Shown here piece after piece: positions 9,484-17,808 of a DNA stretch of 64,000 nucleotides. This stretch comes from an uncultured Dokdonia sp. (GTDB lineage Bacteria; Bacteroidota; Bacteroidia; Flavobacteriales; Flavobacteriaceae): the NCBI RefSeq assembly GCF_947492535.1, contig NZ_CANLNH010000006.1:124001-188000 (forward strand). Direction: 5' to 3'. Numbering within the stretch: position 1 is the first letter of the stretch; each line of letters begins with the position of its first letter. The notes below the pieces were generated by a model, which saw only the letters and a program-made list of their open reading frames with translations, was not told where the DNA came from and ran no database searches. A program made the position numbers and the translations under genes.

Positions 9484-9512
9484 CAAAAATAAACCAATTT
9501 TAAAAGAGGCAA
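9484..9512 (-). promoter_or_regulatory. Promoter of the PHP phosphatase gene
   Basis: On the minus strand TTG (9512-9510) is followed after 18 nt by TATTTTTG (9491-9484), fitting the Bacteroidetes promoter pattern. Its position rules out the upstream TTG as a start codon. Confidence 0.65.
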
Positions 9513-9572
9513 TATTTTAAAACATAAAATACGTTCAATTAATTATTTCCTATTCATAAAAGTGATTCTTTA

Positions 9573-9592
9573 TACGCTTTCGCGAAAGCGTA
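9573..9592. repeat. Dispersed palindrome, 20-bp copy
   Basis: Perfect 20-bp palindrome built on the core GCTTTCGCGAAAGC (9576-9589), between the phosphatase promoter and the terminator of the M14 peptidase gene. One of 11 exact core copies in the window. Confidence 0.95.
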
Positions 9593-9613
9593 CATTAAAA
9601 ATATATCAAAGAA

Positions 9614-9642
9614 AAAGGCTGTCTAGAGAATAGACAGCCTTT
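9614..9642 (-). terminator. Terminator of the secreted M14 peptidase gene
   Basis: Perfect 12-bp stem (9614-9625 with 9631-9642), 5-nt loop, followed on the minus strand by a short T run. It lies 20 nt past the stop codon of the peptidase gene. Confidence 0.85.
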
Positions 9643-9661
9643 AGTATAATAATAGTAGGCT

Positions 9662-12600
9662 TTATTTGATGATAAAACGTTTTATCGTACTGATAGAATT
9701 ATCCTTTTTAAAATGCACAAAATAGATTCCAGATCGAAGACGTTGTGTATTTATAAAAGACTCTTTGTTTGTACTTCTATAGACGAGTTTCCCTTGAACG
9801 GTAAAAACATCAAAGTCAAGAGGAGTCGCTGATTGAATATGAATACGAGCTCCATTTTCTGCAGGATTTGGATATAAAGTAATATTCTGCATATCTAGAT
9901 TAATAGTATTTTCTTGGATGCGTTGCGACTTTTCTGAGCTATTTTTAAATGAAGGAATAGCTCCGTTCAATTCCATATTATCTAAAGCAAAATCTGCTTG
10001 CCAAGTACCTCCCGTAATTCTATTAAATCGCAATTGCACGGAACCTCCATCATAAGTAGTTAAATCAATTACTTGTGTATTCCATTGATTTCCTTGATCT
10101 CCTGTAAGTGACCATAGCACTTGCCAAGTATCTCCATTATCTACACTAGCTTCTAGAGCAATGCTACCAAAATCGTTACTACCAAACATATGATAGTCAA
10201 AAGTAAATGTGCTGCCATTTAAAGTAGACAAATCAAAGCATGGAGAGTTTAGAATCGCTTGTTTGTTAGGAAATCCAGTCCCATTTCCCGATGCTTCCAC
10301 ATAAAGATAGGTAGCACCATCACTAGCACTACTTGGACCTGTATTATTAGACGGTGTCCCATTGGCATCTCTCGTCCAGTTAAGATCATCTGTAGTGCTT
10401 TGTGTCCATTCATTCAAATCTATTTCAAAACTTGCAGCATAGGGATAGGTGTTTTCTGTGGCATTACACGATTGTACAGGTGGTATCGTACCTTGAATAA
10501 TCTGTATGTCATCTAAAGCAACATCGCCTCTAAAATCTGTGCCTGTAACTCTATTATATCGTAAAAGGATAGGGAATCCTACATATGGGTCTAGACTTAT
10601 ATTTCTAGTATTCCATTGATTTCCTAGATTTTGATTTTCATTCCATATAGAAAACCAGCTAGCTCCTCCATTGAGACTTACTTCTAAATCTATAGAACCA
10701 AGATTATTACTCGTACCATACATATGATATTTAAAACTAATATATGCATTTATACTCCCAGTTAAATCAATACATGGTGATGTAATAATGGCTTGTTTAT
10801 TAGGAAATCCAGTGCCATTTCCAGAAGCCTCGGTATATATATAATTCTGGCCCTCTATAGCACTATTAGGTCCTGTTCCATTAGAAGGTGTGCCATTTGC
10901 ATCTAGTCTCCAATCGATATCATCGTCTGTATTTTGAATCCAAATATCAAAACCATTTTCAAAACCTAAGAAGTAGGGTAATGCAGTAATCCCTTCAATA
11001 CATCCATTTGTCGTTTCAAGCGTTTGTACTTGAACCGTATTACTTTGATTTGAAATATTACCTGCTTGATCGTTTGCTTCGACGGCAAATGAATATACCG
11101 TATCTGGTGATAAACCAATGACCGTATATGTAGTTCCTACCACTGTGGCAATAGCTTGCCCGTCTTGATATACCGTATAATTAGTAACTCCTACATTATC
11201 TGTAGATGTATCCCAAGATAGCGTAGTTGCAATCTGTGTAATATCAAAAGCAATAAGATTGGTAGGAGCAGTAGGTGCTTCTGTATCTGGAATCCCCTGA
11301 GAAATCACTACAGTATAATCTTCTACTTCTCCAAAATCATAACCCCCACAACTTGTTGGAATTGTATTGTAACGCATACTAACACGTAATCGAGTAGATC
11401 CTATAGGTATATTGTTTGGAATAGTAAAACTTCCTGTAATTGGTGAATTTGTTGTTGGTGTTTGCGTAAATATACGTTCTGTACTATCATCAAAAAGACC
11501 ATCTTGATTATAATCTATCCATATTGCATATCCTTCAGGGAATGTATTGCCAGTCCAAGTAGGTTCAATGGTAAAATTATACGTTTGATTCATCTCTAAC
11601 CCTGTAGAAATTGCTGTAAAGTCACTATAATTTTGACCTCCAGAACTGTTATTTATCGTATTGAGTTCAAATCTGCTGATAAATTCTTCTGTAGCATTGT
11701 TACTAGAAGCATCACAATAGGTAATAGGAGGCGTTAGCGTTGTAAATGAAATCACAGTACTGTATACCGAAGAAGAACCATCAGAACACGTACTATTCAC
11801 TTCTACTTCATAAATCGTATCACTCGCAAGATTGAGTAAATCTGTTTGTAACGCTGTAGTTGTAATAGTTTGAAATGTGTTGTTTCCGCTTTCGCGAAAG
11901 CGTACTTCATACGAAACCCCATTGGTAGCGTCCCATTGTACGGTAGCAGCGTTATCGGTAATAGCATTCACGGTCACATTTTGAGGAATCTCAGTGTCGC
12001 ATGCAGGAAGATTTACTGTAAATGAAATAGAAACAGGAGTAGCGGCTTCAAATGTAGTATTTCCATCCTGAGTTGCTTCTACCGTCACAATCCCAGCAGT
12101 TCCATCTAATGTAAGTAGATTACCAGTTATAGTAGCTGGTCCAGATGTAATCGAATAACTCACAGGAAGCCCAGAACTCGCTGTTGCATTTAATGTAATA
12201 GGTCCAGCGGTAGACAACTGATCTGTTATTGGGGGAAATGTAATGGTTTGCGAAGCGGGAGGGACTGGGACGCTATTTAGAACTTGGAAATCATCAAATG
12301 TAAACCCTTCAAAAGTAGTCGTGTACCCACTGGTAAGATTTGAAGAGTCAGAATCAAAAATAAAACGGATGAATACATTAGATGCCCCTTGTAAAAAACT
12401 GTTATTTGTAGCATCTATTACAATCTCTTCCAAAGACCATTTATCTTGTGTATCTCCATCATACAATGGTTCTCCATCAGGTTGGTGGGCTTCATCCGAA
12501 CTTGATTTCTGACTATAAGGATTGGTATCTATTGGACTTCCTGGTTTTGTGTAATTTCCTGTTAATGGAGTCCAGGATGCACCTCCATCTATAGACGCTT

Positions 12601-14545
12601 CTATTTGCGCAAAATCAAAATCACGTTCAATATCCCACTTAGCAAAAAACTGAATAGTAGTTTGTTGTGATGTCGATAAATCTATTGGATTTGCAAGTGT
12701 TAGTGTTTCAAATATATTATTTCCATAACTACTCGTAGTATTCGTAATTGCTGTAGTACCTGTAAAGGTATCAGTGGTTTCTTGCCAACCATTACTTATC
12801 CAATTAGAAAGTCCGTTGAGATCAGTGTCATCAGTAAATATAACTGCAGGCGTAAACTGTTTTTCAATAACGGCTTGATAAAGTATATAATCTTCATTTG
12901 CGACAGTTACTTCATACTGAACGGTATCGCCAGCCTGTATACTTGTATCAAGAGCATATGAAAAGTTAAGTGTAGTCTGCTCTAACTTTAAAAGACTTAT
13001 AGTTTGTGATGCTCCGATGTTATTGATGTTATTGGAAATAGGAGTAACCGTTACTGTAACAGGAGAAGGGGTTTGCCCTAGATATTCTACACCTATTTGT
13101 AACTGACCAGTAACCGAAGAAAGATTAGAAGGCGTGAGGTCTTTATACTTTGCATACTTTCCACTATAGTAAGCGGCAAGGAGGTTGACACGCATCGCAC
13201 GCTGTGCAATAGGAAGTATATTGGATGGAGAAGGGTAGAAGCCACCTTCGGCACCGCTTCCATTTTCAGGACTAAATGCTATAATATTTTTTCCAGACCC
13301 AGTAGATCCTGTTGCATCAGGGCTTGTGCCTCCCAATAACCAATCAATATGACTACCACTTGCTACAGGAGGTCCGGTTTCTGTTACTGCACCGTAACCA
13401 TATCTGTTATAAAAGCTCATATCATGACCGTATTGTGCAAATTCATCTTCTCTACCAGTTGGACTCCCAATACTTGAGTATGAATGATATAAAATATTAC
13501 TAAATGCATGATGATCGAGTGCTACTTTAAAATCTCTTGAGAGTACAAAATCGCGTACTATGCGAGATTCTGGTTCAGAAAAAGGACCGGTACCTCTAAA
13601 GTCTTGAGCACAAGGATTTGATGAAGCACCACCATTATTCCAGAAATATCCACTATTGCGATTTAAATCAACCCCATCATTATCGCCACCACATCCACTT
13701 GTAACTCTTCTGTTTTTACGTTGTAAACCTCCACCATTAGGGTTGTTATCAATATTAAATTGATATCCATCAGGATTTAAAATGGGAATAAAATATAGCT
13801 CATGGTTATCTACCAAGTTTTTGATTCCTGGATCAGTATCATAGTTTTCCAATAAATACCACATATAATAAAGCTGATTCATAAGACTAGAGATCTCCCT
13901 AGCATGAATGAGTGAATTATATAGTGTCTCTGGTTCATCTTCATCTATATCTGGATTATCAGATATTTTTACATAATAAACAGTACGTCCCTCTATGGTT
14001 GTTTCTGAAGCAGCAGCTGTTCTGGCTGTAATAAGAGTAGGATATTGCGCACGCATAGCATCTAGTTCTGCAAGTGCTTCATCTAACGTTAATGAACCTG
14101 CATAGCTTCCTAGATTAAAGTTTTGCGGTACTGTCCAATTGATCTCATTTTCGCCTATATATTGCCCAATATTTGTAACACTCTCTGAAGTGACACTGGA
14201 TATTTGCTGATACGGTTCAACGGGTATAGATTTCATAGCATTCAATCCTGTTGTGGCTACGCTCATATCTGAGAGTGCCCTATCGGCATAAAAGGTAGAA
14301 AGATCTTCTATAAGTGTTTCAGAATTAAAAGCAAGAGAAGCCATGAGATCTTGTTCATAAGGAGTTAGTTCCAAAATAAGATCATTACCGTCTTGATATA
14401 CCCCACAATGCATATCAATACCTACATTGCTTAATTGTACTATTTGTTGTTGTGTAATGTTTGAAATTTTCACCCTTTTGTTAGTTTGAGCGTGGGTAGA
14501 AATTACGCATAAGAGAAGTACTCCATAAAATAATTTACGAATCAT
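9662..14545 (-). CDS. Secreted multidomain M14 zinc carboxypeptidase with T9SS sorting domain
   Basis: 1627-residue exported peptidase. Seen in order: signal peptide ending STHAQ (1-20); M14 domain about 145-460 with zinc ligands in HARE (His214, Glu217) and His346 in DHHAFSN, substrate residues in DLNRN, and a catalytic Glu candidate in FSPENG (427); a beta-sandwich region; two fibronectin type III-like domains; between them a GEVED-like domain (YAIWIDYNQDG, DFGEVEDYTV); two MAM-like repeats of about 160 residues with shared motifs DANGTPSN and EASGNGTGFPNKQAI; and a type A sorting domain (about 1560-1627) ending in FIIK. The protein should be secreted by the type IX system and released or anchored at the surface. 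A palindrome copy (11888-11901) is read as VRFRESG. Confidence 0.92.
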   Translation of the reverse strand: MIRKLFYGVLLLCVISTHAQTNKRVKISNITQQQIVQLSNVGIDMHCGVYQDGNDLILELTPYEQDLMASLAFNSETLIEDLSTFYADRALSDMSVATTGLNAMKSIPVEPYQQISSVTSESVTNIGQYIGENEINWTVPQNFNLGSYAGSLTLDEALAELDAMRAQYPTLITARTAAASETTIEGRTVYYVKISDNPDIDEDEPETLYNSLIHAREISSLMNQLYYMWYLLENYDTDPGIKNLVDNHELYFIPILNPDGYQFNIDNNPNGGGLQRKNRRVTSGCGGDNDGVDLNRNSGYFWNNGGASSNPCAQDFRGTGPFSEPESRIVRDFVLSRDFKVALDHHAFSNILYHSYSSIGSPTGREDEFAQYGHDMSFYNRYGYGAVTETGPPVASGSHIDWLLGGTSPDATGSTGSGKNIIAFSPENGSGAEGGFYPSPSNILPIAQRAMRVNLLAAYYSGKYAKYKDLTPSNLSSVTGQLQIGVEYLGQTPSPVTVTVTPISNNINNIGASQTISLLKLEQTTLNFSYALDTSIQAGDTVQYEVTVANEDYILYQAVIEKQFTPAVIFTDDTDLNGLSNWISNGWQETTDTFTGTTAITNTTSSYGNNIFETLTLANPIDLSTSQQTTIQFFAKWDIERDFDFAQIEASIDGGASWTPLTGNYTKPGSPIDTNPYSQKSSSDEAHQPDGEPLYDGDTQDKWSLEEIVIDATNNSFLQGASNVFIRFIFDSDSSNLTSGYTTTFEGFTFDDFQVLNSVPVPPASQTITFPPITDQLSTAGPITLNATASSGLPVSYSITSGPATITGNLLTLDGTAGIVTVEATQDGNTTFEAATPVSISFTVNLPACDTEIPQNVTVNAITDNAATVQWDATNGVSYEVRFRESGNNTFQTITTTALQTDLLNLASDTIYEVEVNSTCSDGSSSVYSTVISFTTLTPPITYCDASSNNATEEFISRFELNTINNSSGGQNYSDFTAISTGLEMNQTYNFTIEPTWTGNTFPEGYAIWIDYNQDGLFDDSTERIFTQTPTTNSPITGSFTIPNNIPIGSTRLRVSMRYNTIPTSCGGYDFGEVEDYTVVISQGIPDTEAPTAPTNLIAFDITQIATTLSWDTSTDNVGVTNYTVYQDGQAIATVVGTTYTVIGLSPDTVYSFAVEANDQAGNISNQSNTVQVQTLETTNGCIEGITALPYFLGFENGFDIWIQNTDDDIDWRLDANGTPSNGTGPNSAIEGQNYIYTEASGNGTGFPNKQAIITSPCIDLTGSINAYISFKYHMYGTSNNLGSIDLEVSLNGGASWFSIWNENQNLGNQWNTRNISLDPYVGFPILLRYNRVTGTDFRGDVALDDIQIIQGTIPPVQSCNATENTYPYAASFEIDLNEWTQSTTDDLNWTRDANGTPSNNTGPSSASDGATYLYVEASGNGTGFPNKQAILNSPCFDLSTLNGSTFTFDYHMFGSNDFGSIALEASVDNGDTWQVLWSLTGDQGNQWNTQVIDLTTYDGGSVQLRFNRITGGTWQADFALDNMELNGAIPSFKNSSEKSQRIQENTINLDMQNITLYPNPAENGARIHIQSATPLDFDVFTVQGKLVYRSTNKESFINTQRLRSGIYFVHFKKDNSISTIKRFIIK
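11887..11902. repeat. Dispersed palindrome inside the peptidase gene
   Basis: 16-bp perfect palindrome CGCTTTCGCGAAAGCG in the minus-strand coding sequence, read as Arg-Phe-Arg-Glu-Ser in a fibronectin-like domain. This frame differs from the coding copies at 3072 and 35968. Confidence 0.95.
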
Positions 14546-14850
14546 AAAAATTGATTTTAATTAATAATTACAATAAGGGGGGAGAACCTAAATTTAATCA
14601 AAAATTACTGATAATCAAACGGTTATAAATACGTGTTTTTAAAACCAGTTATAATCCCTAGTAGTTTTGTAGGGTTTTAGTTTTAAAAACTTAATTTTCG
14701 TAAGCAATCTCTTACAAAATTGTATGTTCTGATCAAAAGAGATTATAGTATTCTTTAAAACAGACATTTATAAAAGCTCATTTTTGTTTACTCATAGGAG
14801 AATATTTCTATAACTTTGAATAGAACAATGCAAATTTTTAAAATATCCCT
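14546..14850. other. 305-nt divergent intergenic region
   Basis: No gene seen. It separates the minus-strand peptidase from the plus-strand cyclase. It holds an 11-bp inverted repeat (GTTTTTAAAAC at 14635-14645 and GTTTTAAAAAC at 14680-14690), a TAGTTTTG box at 14662-14669 and the better-placed box TAACTTTG at 14811-14818. Confidence 0.6.
14811..14818 (+). promoter_or_regulatory. -7 box of the cyclase gene
   Basis: TAACTTTG matches the Bacteroidetes -7 element; the nearest TTG (14784-14786) is 24 nt upstream, slightly far. Transcription would begin near 14825, leaving about 25 nt before the TTG start of the cyclase. Confidence 0.5.
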
Positions 14851-15894
14851 TTGAGCTTTAGGAATAAACATAGATTATCAATTATAGCAACGTATTGTGT
14901 AGGTTGGACCTTAGCTTTTATATTTCTTAGTATCGTAAGAGGTATTGGTGCTACAGAAAATGGGGCGTATGATTTTGATTTTACAACAAGCTTGCTTTAT
15001 TCTGTTATTATGGGACCTATCTTTGGTGCTATTTCTGGATATGCACAAATTTATATCTATGAGCGTATTTATAAAAGAGCCTCAGCTCGTGAATTGATAT
15101 TTATCAGGATGTTATTGTCAATTATTTTCATCATCATACTGATTTTAATTTCGTATTTGATTTTACCATTACTTTTTGAAGTACGTATAGGTTTATGGGA
15201 GTTTATCACTGATGAAGGAAGTTTTCCTATTTATTTTTATGTCTTCTGTGTAGATATCTTTATGGGAGCTTTATCACAAATCAATTTAATGCTTGGAGGA
15301 AATAATTTGTGGAAAATACTACGAGGTAAATTTTATATCCCACATGAAGAAAATAGGATCTTTATGTTTTTAGATTTACAATCTTCTACAGAATATGCAG
15401 AACGGTTAGGTCATATTGAATATAGTATGCTTATACGAGATTGTTTTAATGATCTAGGCGTTGTCATAGAAAATGAAGCAGAAATTTATCAATATGTTGG
15501 TGATGAAGCAATTCTCACTTGGCAGTTAAGAGATGGTTTGCGAAATCAAAATTGTATCAATGCCTTTTTTAATTTTAAGAATCAGCTTCTTAAAAAGAAA
15601 GAGTATTATAAAGAAAAATACAATGTTGTACCCTTCTTTAAAGCGGGACTCAATGATGGTATTGTAGTTGCTACTGAGGTAGGTAAGTATAAAAAAGAAA
15701 TAGCATATCACGGGGATACTATTAACACTGCAGCTAGAATACAAGGGAAGTGTAATGAGTTTCAACAAGAATTATTACTCTCAGAAAGCTTAAAAAATAA
15801 ACTAAACCCAGCAGGTATTACCTTTGAACGATTAGGCAACATTACTTTACGAGGTAAACGTTCAGACGTAAATATTTACACTGCTTTTAAGTAG
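14851..15894 (+). CDS. Membrane class III adenylate/guanylate cyclase
   Basis: 347-residue protein with four hydrophobic segments in residues 10-150 followed by a cytoplasmic class III nucleotidyl cyclase domain. Seen: the metal-binding FLDLQSST, a second metal region YQYVGDEAI, GLNDGIVVATEV and the transition-state region INTAARIQ. The substrate-specifying lysine and aspartate cannot be assigned with certainty by eye. The start is a TTG; no suitable ATG exists, and an 8-codon ORF (14828-14854) ends across this TTG, so its translation could feed into the cyclase start. A palindrome copy lies 13 nt after the stop. Confidence 0.85.
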   Translation: MSFRNKHRLSIIATYCVGWTLAFIFLSIVRGIGATENGAYDFDFTTSLLYSVIMGPIFGAISGYAQIYIYERIYKRASARELIFIRMLLSIIFIIILILISYLILPLLFEVRIGLWEFITDEGSFPIYFYVFCVDIFMGALSQINLMLGGNNLWKILRGKFYIPHEENRIFMFLDLQSSTEYAERLGHIEYSMLIRDCFNDLGVVIENEAEIYQYVGDEAILTWQLRDGLRNQNCINAFFNFKNQLLKKKEYYKEKYNVVPFFKAGLNDGIVVATEVGKYKKEIAYHGDTINTAARIQGKCNEFQQELLLSESLKNKLNPAGITFERLGNITLRGKRSDVNIYTAFK

Positions 15895-15906
15895 TATTAT
15901 GGAGTC

Positions 15907-15922
15907 CGCTTTCGCGAAAGCG
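15907..15922. repeat. Dispersed palindrome after the cyclase gene
   Basis: 16-bp perfect palindrome with core GCTTTCGCGAAAGC, just downstream of the cyclase stop codon and upstream of two GC-rich hairpins. Confidence 0.95.
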
Positions 15923-15951
15923 TATTTTAAAAATATCAACTCAGTAAACTA

Positions 15952-16036
15952 CCTTGGGGCAAGCCCCAGGGAATTTATACGAAACTGAATTTTAATTTCG
16001 AGGCAAGCCTCGGGGTATTAAACCCTTTGGCGGTGC
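15952..16036. repeat. REP-like pair of GC-rich mini hairpins
   Basis: Two short hairpins share a GGC-AA-GCC core: CCTTGGGGC-AA-GCCCCAGGG (15952-15971) and CGAGGC-AA-GCCTCG (15999-16012), about 30 nt apart and followed by a GC-rich tail. They stand out from the AT-rich background between convergent genes and look like an extragenic repeat rather than a normal terminator. Confidence 0.6.
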
Positions 16037-16064
16037 CAATAAATGTTGCTCAGTTATCTAAAAA

Positions 16065-16589
16065 TCACGACAAATGCTTAGTGATTTTACTACTCGTAGG
16101 ACTCGTGATGGAGTAGTAGTAATCAACCAGTTGACCAGATTCATTTACTAAATATTTCTGAAAATTCCATTTTACACTGGAGTTTTTCTTAGTATTTAAT
16201 TCTTTGGATGTAAGCCATTTATACAATGGATGCTGTTTGCTTCCTTTAACATCTATTTTTTCAGTGAGTAAAAAGGTAACACCAAAATTTCGTTCACAAA
16301 AGGTTTGTATTTCTTGCGCATTTCCAGGCTCTTGTTTTCCAAATTGATTACAAGGTGACCCTATCACTACAAGTTGTGTAGGATAGGCATCACTTAATTT
16401 TTGAAGATCTTTATATTGCTTTGTAAAGCCACATTCTGATGCAACATTTACAAATAATATCTTTTGTCCTTTATACTCAGATAAGTCTATTTGTTTTCCG
16501 TCCAAACTATTAATCGAAATATCATACAATGATTGCTTGATATCACTTAGTTTTGAAGCAGCAGTTTTAGCTTTATTGATTAAGTTCAT
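16065..16589 (-). CDS. Glutathione peroxidase family, Cys type
   Basis: 174-residue peroxidase of the GPx family that reduces hydroperoxides, probably with thioredoxin in bacteria. Seen: peroxidatic Cys53 in NVASECGFT, Gln86 in NQFGKQEPG, the Trp of VKWNFQKYL near residue 142, and a possible resolving Cys in QTFCERNFG. No export signal. It is the last gene of a three-gene minus-strand set with folE (8-nt gap) and a PTPS/QueD-family gene. Confidence 0.92.
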   Translation of the reverse strand: MNLINKAKTAASKLSDIKQSLYDISINSLDGKQIDLSEYKGQKILFVNVASECGFTKQYKDLQKLSDAYPTQLVVIGSPCNQFGKQEPGNAQEIQTFCERNFGVTFLLTEKIDVKGSKQHPLYKWLTSKELNTKKNSSVKWNFQKYLVNESGQLVDYYYSITSPTSSKITKHLS

Positions 16590-16597
16590 ATAATATC

Positions 16598-17299
16598 TTA
16601 TTGATTCAAATAGTTTTGTAATTCTGCAATTTTAGTAGCAGTGTTAAATGCTCCACCATAATATGAGGTTACAGTAGCTGATGTGTCATCCTTAATACCT
16701 CTCGAAGATACACAAAGATGTTTAGCATCTATAATTACAGCTATATCTTCTGTATCTAAAATAGATTTTAATTCTGCTGCTATTTGATTGGTAAGACGCT
16801 CTTGTACTTGTGGTCTTTTTGCATAATATTGAACAATTCTGTTGAGTTTAGAAAGTCCAATTACTTTTCCTGACGAGATATAAGCTATATGTGCTTTACC
16901 AATAATAGGTACAAAATGATGTTCGCAATTAGAATAAAAGGTAATATTCTTTTCAACCAACATCTGGTTGTATTGGTATTTATTATCAAATAAGGCAACT
17001 TTAGGCTTATTTGCTGGATTAAGACCTGAAAATATTTCTTCAATGTACATTTTTGCTACTCTATTAGGAGTTCCTTTTAGAGAGTCATCGGTACGATCTA
17101 GTCCCATTACATCCATAATTTGCCCAAATAAGTGTGCTATTTTTTCTTTCTTTTCTTGATCAGATATATCAAAAGCATCTGGTCGCATAGGAGTTTCTAA
17201 ACCAGTATATATATGATCGTCTCCTATTTCTTCTTCAGAAAAGCCATTAAGACCATTCTCTTTAATAAGGGTATTCAACATAGTTTCTTGGTGTTTCAT
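16598..17299 (-). CDS. folE: GTP cyclohydrolase I
   Basis: 233-residue enzyme that turns GTP into 7,8-dihydroneopterin triphosphate, entry to folate and pterins. Seen: zinc-site CEHHFVPIIG, GLSKLNRIVQYYAKRPQVQE and the second zinc Cys in HLCVSSRGI, followed by the family signature around SATVTSYYGG. The ATG start at 17299 lies inside the end of the upstream PTPS/QueD gene (38-nt overlap; a second ATG six codons in still overlaps), so the two are translationally coupled. The pairing supports pterin synthesis beyond simple folate. Confidence 0.95.
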   Translation of the reverse strand: MKHQETMLNTLIKENGLNGFSEEEIGDDHIYTGLETPMRPDAFDISDQEKKEKIAHLFGQIMDVMGLDRTDDSLKGTPNRVAKMYIEEIFSGLNPANKPKVALFDNKYQYNQMLVEKNITFYSNCEHHFVPIIGKAHIAYISSGKVIGLSKLNRIVQYYAKRPQVQERLTNQIAAELKSILDTEDIAVIIDAKHLCVSSRGIKDDTSATVTSYYGGAFNTATKIAELQNYLNQ

Positions 17300-17672
17300 A
17301 TAATTTTATTTTTAATTCTAAACCTGATGCTAGTTCAGGTTGTAAAAGGTCATAAATGACCATCGCAATATTTTCTGCAGTAGGGTTTAGGTCTTTGAAT
17401 TCTTGTGTATCCAGATTTAGATTTTTGTGATCAAACCGATCTAGAACTTTATTCTTTATAAGATTAGATAAGATTTTAGTATCGATTACATATCCAGTAT
17501 CTGGATCACAAATACCAATTACTTTTACTTCTAAATCATAGTTATGGCCATGGTAATTAGGATTATTACACTTTCCAAAGATCTCTTTGTTTTTTGCATC
17601 ACTCCATTTTTTGTTATGCAATCTGTGTGCAGCATTAAAATGTTCACAACGAACAATAGCAATTTTATTCAT
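17262..17672 (-). CDS. 6-pyruvoyl/6-carboxytetrahydropterin synthase
   Basis: 136-residue T-fold enzyme acting on dihydroneopterin triphosphate, the folE product. Seen: zinc ligands in HFNAAHRL and HGHNY, catalytic Cys in GKCNNPNYHGHNY and the pterin-anchoring Glu region PTAENIAM. The Cys motif resembles animal-type 6-pyruvoyltetrahydropterin synthases more than the QueD pattern, so a reduced-pterin product is possible; queuosine synthesis is the alternative, but no other queuosine gene is nearby. Start placed at the second ATG (MNKIAIVRCEHF); a first ATG lies five codons upstream. Confidence 0.85.
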   Translation of the reverse strand: MNKIAIVRCEHFNAAHRLHNKKWSDAKNKEIFGKCNNPNYHGHNYDLEVKVIGICDPDTGYVIDTKILSNLIKNKVLDRFDHKNLNLDTQEFKDLNPTAENIAMVIYDLLQPELASGLELKIKLYETPRNYVEYPY

Positions 17673-17711
17673 AGTTAATAGACTCATGTTTTTTACGACA
17701 TGTTAAAGGTA

Positions 17712-17761
17712 TTTTAATTTTTGTTTAATTTTTAATTTATTTTGTTAAACAAAAATTAAAA
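17712..17761. promoter_or_regulatory. 17-bp inverted repeat in divergent promoter region (candidate operator)
   Basis: Perfect inverted repeat, arms 17712-17728 and 17745-17761 with 16 nt between. The right arm also overlaps a smaller palindrome TTTTGTT-A-AACAAAA (17740-17754). It lies midway between the pterin/peroxidase operon and the FAD oxidoreductase gene, so one regulator could act on both. Confidence 0.6.
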
Positions 17762-17773
17762 CTGTTATTTTTA
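17742..17773 (+). promoter_or_regulatory. Promoter of the FAD oxidoreductase gene
   Basis: TTG at 17742-17744 and TATTTTTA at 17766-17773 are 21 nt apart; the second box differs from TAnnTTTG only at its last base. The -33 region lies in the right arm of the inverted repeat, so a bound protein would block or recruit polymerase. Confidence 0.5.
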
Positions 17774-17808
17774 CAAAAATTACTAGCATTTACTAAGGAA
17801 TCATTTCT

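Noticed and set aside
9573-9592. Palindrome copies as Rho-independent terminators
   Set aside because: Several copies lie within coding sequences or upstream of promoters, and they lack a following T run.
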